Positions 59,058 to 64,000 of a stretch of 64,000 nt of DNA are shown one piece after another. Location: positions 170,205 to 234,204 of the forward strand of contig JXTB01000315.1 in assembly GCA_002914805.1 (NCBI GenBank), given 5' to 3'. The notes beneath the pieces were generated by a model. That model saw only the letters and a program-made list of their open reading frames with translations, was not told the origin of the DNA and did not search any database. The translations under genes and the position numbers were made by a program. How positions within the stretch are numbered: the first letter of the stretch is position 1; every line of letters begins with the position of its first letter. The DNA is from Parasponia andersonii. Its lineage: Eukaryota > Streptophyta > Magnoliopsida > Rosales > Cannabaceae.

Positions 59058-59293
59058 GGCTGGCGGGACTGTTTCTTTAAATTCGAAATTGAATCAATCT
59101 CAATTCAACGAAGAGATCATCTTAATACAATCAGTACTCAATTTTAGTTGATTACATACAAGCTCACACGGTACTGGAATTATTGCAAACTTCCAATAAT
59201 TTCCTCGTTTCAAAAGTCTCGAGCTTTTGATTGATTATTATATGAATGTACGGAGGCACGTGCGAATGAAAAGATTAAGGGAAAAATTGTAAC
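59058..59293. other. Remaining upstream sequence of the CAT pseudogene
   Basis: Only 236 bp separate the pseudogene ATG from the LTR to the right. It contains CACGTG (G-box) near 59253 and a weak TATAATAA on the minus strand near 59240. It does not resemble the intact gene's promoter beyond the first bases. Confidence 0.45.
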
Positions 59294-60267
59294 TGTTGGA
59301 GTGGTTTCTCACCAGCTGTCCACGTGTCTTGAACTGCTGACACTGTACTCTCCAATTGTTCACGTGTTCTTGCTATCTCAAAGTTCCCTGAACTCCAAGC
59401 AAGATCGGAGAGGCGGGGTGACTACCTGCAAAGACTCTCCGATGCTTAAGTCAGTAGTTTTTCTTTGTGTTGGGTAGCAAGGAAAATATATTTGTGTATG
59501 AATATCTATATGTTTTTTGTTCACAGACTTTCTTATATATATATATATATATATATATCTGTTGTTTTTAGCATACATGCCCCTCTTGGGAACGCATGGC
59601 TTCTATATATGTAGTCCTAAGATAGCGAACAGTCTGGTTCTCCATCTCAGGAATGAGTACCTTTCACCTCAAGATCTTTTTTAACAGTCACGGGCCGAGA
59701 TTTCTATGATCTCCTCTATGCTACCGTGACCTGATTTTCACCGCCTCCTACGGCTTCAATCTGTCAGGAGTAAGATTTACGTAAATTGCCGTTCTGTTAG
59801 GACGGCATGTCCCTGATACACACACCTACCCAGGATCGCATTAAATGCTCTGTCTGGGTCTGGAGCCGTGGGTTGCTTTCCATTGTATCCAGACTGAAGA
59901 CCCTTGGGGCTTCTGACCCTTCCGACTGTTGAGATAAGGGCCGCTGTTCCCAGATAGCAGACCCTCGAGGCCTCTGACCCCCAGCTGTCGTGGTTGGAGT
60001 CTGACTGGCCGGACCGTCTGGGGACAGTGATGGGACCCTTGGGGCTTCTGACTCTTCCGCCTGTTGAGATAAGGGCCGCTGTTCCCAGATAGCAGACCCT
60101 TGGGGCCTCTGATCCCCAGCTGTCGTGGTTAGGGTCTGACTGGCTGGACCGTCTGGGATCAGCGACAGGTTCGGCCCTAACCTTGGACGGCCCAAATGCC
60201 GATGGTGAGATCACGTGCGATCCGCGTGGCCTTTTTCGTGACACAAGGTTCGGGAACGGGTCCTACA
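59294..60267 (+). repeat. 5' LTR of a large retroelement
   Basis: It starts TGTTGGAGTGG and ends GGAACGGGTCCTACA (TG...CA). It aligns with 40564-41377. It contains a 135-bp tandem duplication (59899-60168) and a TA microsatellite (59534-59558). The 3' partner would lie beyond the window, so the LTR call rests on the second copy at 40.6 kb and on the coding region downstream. Confidence 0.7.
59899..60168. repeat. 135-bp tandem duplication within the LTR
   Basis: Two units start GACCCTTGGGGCTTCTGAC at 59899 and 60034. The period is a multiple of three, so it produces a 155-codon minus-strand ORF with a repeated peptide that I do not regard as a gene. Confidence 0.9.
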
Positions 60268-60277
60268 ACTGCCTCCA

Positions 60278-60317
60278 TTTCCCTACTTGATAAGCTCATG
60301 TCTATCAAGTGGGGAAA
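60278..60317. other. Hairpin just inside the LTR
   Basis: TTTCCCTACTTGATA and TATCAAGTGGGGAAA are inverted with one mismatch, separated by 10 bases. It lies 10 bp after the LTR end, where a primer binding site is expected; I see no tRNA-like primer site there. Confidence 0.5.
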
Positions 60318-60477
60318 CTGTCTCTTCGCTTCTCCAACCTGAGGGACGCACGTGGCTCCCTTTTCCCGATACGGTGATACGCCATCTTTCATCACGAGAT
60401 CTGTTTGAATTTTGAAATTCTGACTGCTCAGTTTCTTTTATTCTTTCCTCTTCCAGAAAAACTGTTCGGCTTCTCCC

Positions 60478-60485
60478 CTTTAAAA
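60478..60485 (+). promoter_or_regulatory. Possible TATA box for the Transposase_28 gene
   Basis: TTTAAAAG lies 130 bp before the ATG at 60609. The leader after it is CT-rich, typical of plant 5' leaders. Confidence 0.35.
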
Positions 60486-60608
60486 GCCGCAACTGTGTTT
60501 ATCTACCGTTTTACCAAAATTTTCAATCACCCCAATCTCACAACACCCTAAGGTTTCTGCTTCCTTCTCTTCCAAAGACTCTCACTCTCCCAGTCGTTTT
60601 TCGGAACA

Positions 60609-61647
60609 ATGGCTTCGAATCAAAATCAGGAATTGCAATCTATTACGGATTCAGAGTTAGACTCATTAAGGAGACAGCTCTGCTTCCCCGGAGGAGTGAC
60701 GCTTCAACGAGTCAAAGGTCTCGCAGATTGGTACCTTCGGCCCTGCGCCCCCGAGGGTTCCATCGTCTTGGGCAGGAAGCATCTGGACTGCCTGCAATTT
60801 CCTCTTCCCCCTCTAATCCATCAATTTTTTACCCTGACGGGGATCCACCCGATGCAGCTGAATGCAAATGGGATTATGATTCTGATGGGGCTCTCTGCTC
60901 TGTCAGTTATCTATAACATGCATATCGACTTGGAGGTGGTCTTCTATGCTTATAAACTCGTTCTCATTCCTAAGAAGGGCTCCTACCCCACCTTCTATCT
61001 CCAGCCGCTGCCTGGGCACCACATCTTTTGGGGGCTGCCGTGGTCAGACAAACAATGGGACTCTCACGCTAGGCTTTATGCCATTGGAGGGGCGTGGTGC
61101 TCCCCCTGGGTGAACGGAGAGCATTTCCAAGTCCCCTCAGTCTTCCTGCAGAGTAAGTATCAGACTATGATCTTTGGGTCTGAGTTCTCTCATGATTTTA
61201 TTGCCCATGTTACTTTGCCTTGTGCAGCCTCAGCCGAAGAAAGTAGGTCTGAGCCGTACCTGTCGGCGGGGTGGCTCAAAAGTCTGGAGGGGATCATAAT
61301 TTTCAGCTCCCCAGGGGAATGTCGGTACATTCAAGCCGCCCTCAACCCCCTGACGATGAACTTGATGCCCAGGATGGTCTCATACCTCCCCTTTCCTTTA
61401 GATACCTGGGTCATCACCAAGCACCTGAGGAGTCGGCTCGACGCCTCCGCCCTAAATCGATTTCGCCGGGATGAAAGTGACCGGATCACCATGGTGAGTC
61501 GGCAGGTTGCGGCATCAAGCCAGCTGGTGGGCACCAACGATCTGGTAGCGTCGTCCAATCACGAACTCGAGGAGGCCGTGAGGCTTATAGCCGCGGAGTG
61601 CGTCAGGCTCCGCGAGGAAGAAAATGCCGCCCCCAAAAGGGTTAGGG
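60609..61647 (+). CDS. Transposase_28 (putative gypsy-type transposon) protein, first exon
   Basis: The ATG is in the plant consensus context AACAATGGC. 346 codons resemble the plant domain called Transposase_28 / putative gypsy-type transposon: WYLRPCAPEGSIVLGRKHLD, FPLPPLIHQFFTLTGIHPMQ, NGIMILMGLSALSV, then YAYKLVLIPKKGSYPTFYLQ. The role is not established. Such proteins are coded by large retroelements in the place where Gag is expected. The C-terminal part (ELEEAVRLIAAECVRLREE) begins a helical region. The open frame runs on to 61733, but GTAAGT at 61648 and an AG at 61726-61727 bound a probable 80-bp intron with a stop-free but non-coding look. Sequence here is far more GC-rich than the rest of the window. 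Confidence 0.7.
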
Positions 61648-61727
61648 GTAAGTTTATTTTTAAATCTTTGAATCTTTGTGGGTCGGGCCGTGACCGCAGA
61701 CTAACCTCGTCGTTTATTTTCCACAAG
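61648..61727 (+). other. Probable intron 1 (80 bp)
   Basis: It has donor GTAAGT and acceptor TTTTCCACAAG with a T-rich stretch between. Splicing it leads into RR-rich sequence (VLRRARQP) but puts the main second ORF one base out of frame, so either a frameshift exists near 61750 or another acceptor is used. Confidence 0.5.
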
Positions 61728-63564
61728 TTCTGAGACGGGCCCGTCAGCCGGTCCTTCTCCCATCAAAGGGAGAGCCGCGGCGTCAAAAGCTCAAGTCAAG
61801 GTGTCCGCTGGCCGGCGCCTCGTGGTGCATACGGGGGGAGCAGAATCAGTGGTTCCCCGCCCCGATGCCGGCGGATCTTCAACCGGGGGGCCGTCTGCCC
61901 TTCTAATCACGCGCGGGGAAGCGACGACGCCTGGTCCGACCGGGGGGTCTACAGGAGTGATCTCCCCCACCCCTGACTCCGCCTCGAAATCGAGTGCCGT
62001 TAGCCTCGGTGGAGAGATCGCCGAGCTCAGTGGGGGAGTTTCGAGACTGAAATCCAGACTCTCCTCCCCTCCTCCGGCCCCTACAAAGCGGCAACGCGAG
62101 GTCGGCTCGTCAAATGAGGAAGAGAGCCGGGCGGAGAAGAGGGGCAGGGTCGTCCTCTCGTTCGATAGTGACGATGATGGGGCAACGCTGACCCTTCTAA
62201 GGAGGAAAAGGTCAACGCGCGATGGCCAGACCAGAGGAGGTATAACTCCTCCCCTTGTGCTCGGCGGTGCCCCTGATGGTCCCGGGTCTTCCTCTGCCCC
62301 TATCGCTTCTGCTCCGGAGGCATGCCCGGCGGATGGGGAGGATGCCCTTATGGCCGTCGAGGAGAGGCCGTGTTCCCCGGGTGCGGATAGTGCACATAGG
62401 GATAATCCGGCCACGGAGCCTGAGCTGGAGGCCCTTACTCCGGAGAATGTTGAGCTTCTCACTACCCGCACTCTCGCGCAGGTTTGTCACACTTGGGTGT
62501 TTTTATGTTTCTTCAACGTCTATGATAGTTGCCGACCCCCTCCTTTGTTGCTTAATTTGCAGCTGTCCACCATCCGGTCTTTCTACTCTGCTCGTGTCAA
62601 GAGTCTGACCGAAGAGCTGAGCTCCCGTTCCGCACTGGCCGAGCGCAGCGTGGCCGCCCTCGTCGACTTGAGGTCTGATTTCGACATATACCGGGGCCTC
62701 GAAGAAGCGAGGGTTAGCAGTGCGGTGGCGCACGCCATGAGTGTCGAAAAGGCCAGGAGCGAGGAGCTAGCGGCGAGATTAGCTCAGGCGGAGGCCGACC
62801 TGCTTGCTCAATCCAAAGCCACCAGGTTGGCTCAAGGCGAGCTGAGGATCAAAGAGCAAGAGCTTCAGAGCGCGGGGGCAGAGATGGGACTGGCCTTCAT
62901 CGCTCGAGATCAGGCTGTCGAGGATGCCAAGGAAGCGAGGAAAGCTGAGGCGGCGGCCAAGCTAGAAGCCCATGCTCTGCAACGCAGGCTCGATCGGTCC
63001 CACGAGGTAAACCGACATCTCTTTCTGGACCATATAAATTTGATGGGTGCTCAGGTGGAGGCATCTCGTAAACATTGCGTAGACCTTGCTAGTATTAATT
63101 CTTTATTGGTCGACTTATCGCAGCGGCAGGCGGAGCTCAGATTGGCGGCGCTGAAGGACAGACTGGCGGATGCGGAGAAGTTGAAAATAAGGTACCAGAA
63201 GCAGGTGGACGTTCTTTCTGCAGAAAGTTATAGGTCTGGCTGGGAGAACAGAGAATTTGAAAACCATGTCGAGATGGTGACACCAGACCAATTTGACGAT
63301 CAAAAAGGCGTCGAGAGGGACCACTACTTTATCAAGCACTACATGTAGCAGCTCGGGGACGAGATCAAAATTATATATCCATCGGACGTGCTGGAGATGC
63401 TTGCTGCAGAAAAGGATGGGCCCTCTACGTCTGCTCCCGGTGCCGCGGAGCTTATCCCTGCTTCTGGTCCGCCAGATCGAACTCTGGAAGCCCCGGTCAT
63501 TCAGCCTAGCCTCGGGGTCTCAATCGGTGAAGGGTCCGGCGCGGTCGTCGTGTCCAGTGACTAA
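61728..63564 (+). pseudogene. Transposase_28 element protein, proline-rich and coiled-coil part
   Basis: The main frame opens before 61801 (its apparent first codon there is GTG, so it is a continuation, not a start). It runs through a Ser/Pro/Gly-rich disordered part with basic patches (KRQREVG, EKRGRVVLSFDSDDDG). After an 81-bp in-frame intron comes a long Ala/Glu/Leu/Arg coiled coil (EELSSRSALAERSVAALVDL, AARLAQAEADLLAQSK, LRIKEQELQSAGAEMG). TAG at 63346-63348 interrupts it, but the same frame continues coding-like (QLGDEIKIIYPSDVLEMLAA) to TAA at 63562-63564, so the TAG is a premature stop. With the frameshift near 61750 this copy has two disabling changes. Confidence 0.65.
62482..62562 (+). 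other. Intron 2 (81 bp, in frame, no stop)
   Basis: It has donor GTTTGT after CGCGCAG, and a TTGCAG acceptor preceded by a CT-rich tract. It divides by three and has no stop, so the raw ORF reads through it, giving an out-of-character hydrophobic peptide (VFLCFFNVYDSCRPPPLLLN). Removing it joins TRTLAQ to LSTIRSFYSARV. Confidence 0.7.
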
Positions 63565-63743
63565 TCTAATCCGGCCACACCACTCTTCTTAGAAGCCGGT
63601 CCAAGTGCCGGGGTCGACCGCGCCTCCTCGGATGGAGGTAACTAGCCCCCCCCCCCAAAATTATGTACATTTGTAGAGTAACTAGGCCCCCCTCCCCCAA
63701 ATTATGCACATTTGTAAAGCTAATTGTTCGTTGTAACCCTTCA

Positions 63744-63749
63744 AATAAA
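63744..63749 (+). promoter_or_regulatory. Polyadenylation signal
   Basis: AATAAA lies 180 bp after the TAA stop. It is preceded by two diverged copies of a segment containing AAATTATG(T/C)ACATTTGTA and C-runs (63645-63720). Confidence 0.5.
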
Positions 63750-64000
63750 TGACAAAGGATGCCCCATCATTTTTAGACTGTTTCCTTTTGCCTTCCACCA
63801 TTTGTTTAATTGACTGTAAAGACTCGATTTTGGGTTATTAGTGAGCCCTCCTGAGGTCATGGTTACTCGGAATGGCTTCAGACATAGGGGTGTAGGCTTT
63901 GGTTTATCTTGTTTTACAGAACCGTAACCTTCGTTATAACTTGTTTTGGTAGAGTTCGACCCCCGCGTGTGGCTAGACTTCTCCGACCCCAAATGGGACC
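63750..64000. other. Right edge of the window, element interior
   Basis: A minus-strand ORF at 63741-63992 has no recognised motif. The retroelement presumably continues beyond the window. Confidence 0.35.

Noticed and set aside
59777..60244. 155-codon minus-strand ORF with a repeated peptide
   Set aside because: It is produced by the 135-bp tandem duplication inside an LTR, and the single-copy LTR at 40.6 kb lacks it.
63741..63992. 83-codon minus ORF at the right edge
   Set aside because: It runs antisense to the 3' flank of the Transposase_28 gene, with no motif and low-complexity composition.

Overview
This 64 kb window looks like nuclear DNA of a flowering plant, probably a eudicot. It is AT-rich and gene-poor, with no operons or prokaryotic signals. 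Most recognisable content is plant transposable elements: Ty1/copia of Tork/Tnt1 and Sirevirus type, Ty3/gypsy-like LTR elements, a tRNA-derived SINE, an L1-type LINE tail, and CACTA, Mutator-like and MITE DNA elements. The only clearly intact host gene is a single-exon cationic amino acid transporter (CAT, CAT1/5/8 clade) on the minus strand at 36532-38271. A second CAT copy at 57336-59057, same strand, is a pseudogene with three one-base deletions and one nonsense codon.

Layout. 0.8-3.5 kb: internally deleted gypsy-like element bounded by a 5-bp target-site duplication (TSD). 5.3-5.8 kb: SINE with an 11-bp TSD, then a MITE inside a TA microsatellite. 6.7-12.6 kb: short tandem duplications, otherwise nothing supportable. 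12.7-13.9 kb: a 1.2-kb near-palindromic Mutator-like element with a 9-bp TSD. 14.9-16.4 kb: non-autonomous CACTA element with a 3-bp TSD. 20-22 kb: two weaker TIR-element candidates. 23.9-33.2 kb: nested copia elements. A minus-strand Tork/Tnt1-type element with both LTRs and TSD AAGTC sits inside a plus-strand copia element, and a 229-bp tandem duplication covers one junction. 34.0-34.5 kb: 5'-truncated LINE with a 14-bp TSD. 36.5-38.4 kb: the CAT gene and its TATA box. 38.9-43.5 kb: diverged duplicated blocks, shared in part with 53-57 kb, plus an LTR-like copy at 40.6-41.4 kb. 43.8-50.8 kb: decayed minus-strand Sirevirus. 51.3-52.9 kb: long-TIR element carrying a 178-codon ORF with an in-frame 75-bp minisatellite. 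57.3-59.1 kb: CAT pseudogene. 59.3 kb to the end: LTR and 5' half of a large element coding for a Transposase_28 (putative gypsy-type) protein, with a frameshift, a nonsense codon and two small introns.

The two CAT loci share flanking homology blocks, so they appear to come from local duplication later cut up by transposons. At the pseudogene a retroelement LTR lies 237 bp upstream of the start codon. I found no rRNA or functional tRNA gene, CRISPR array, or previously unknown biochemical system. The most unusual material is the palindromic Mutator-like element, the minisatellite ORF inside a TIR element, and the nested copia junction with its secondary duplication. All family assignments come from reading motifs by eye; no database search was possible.
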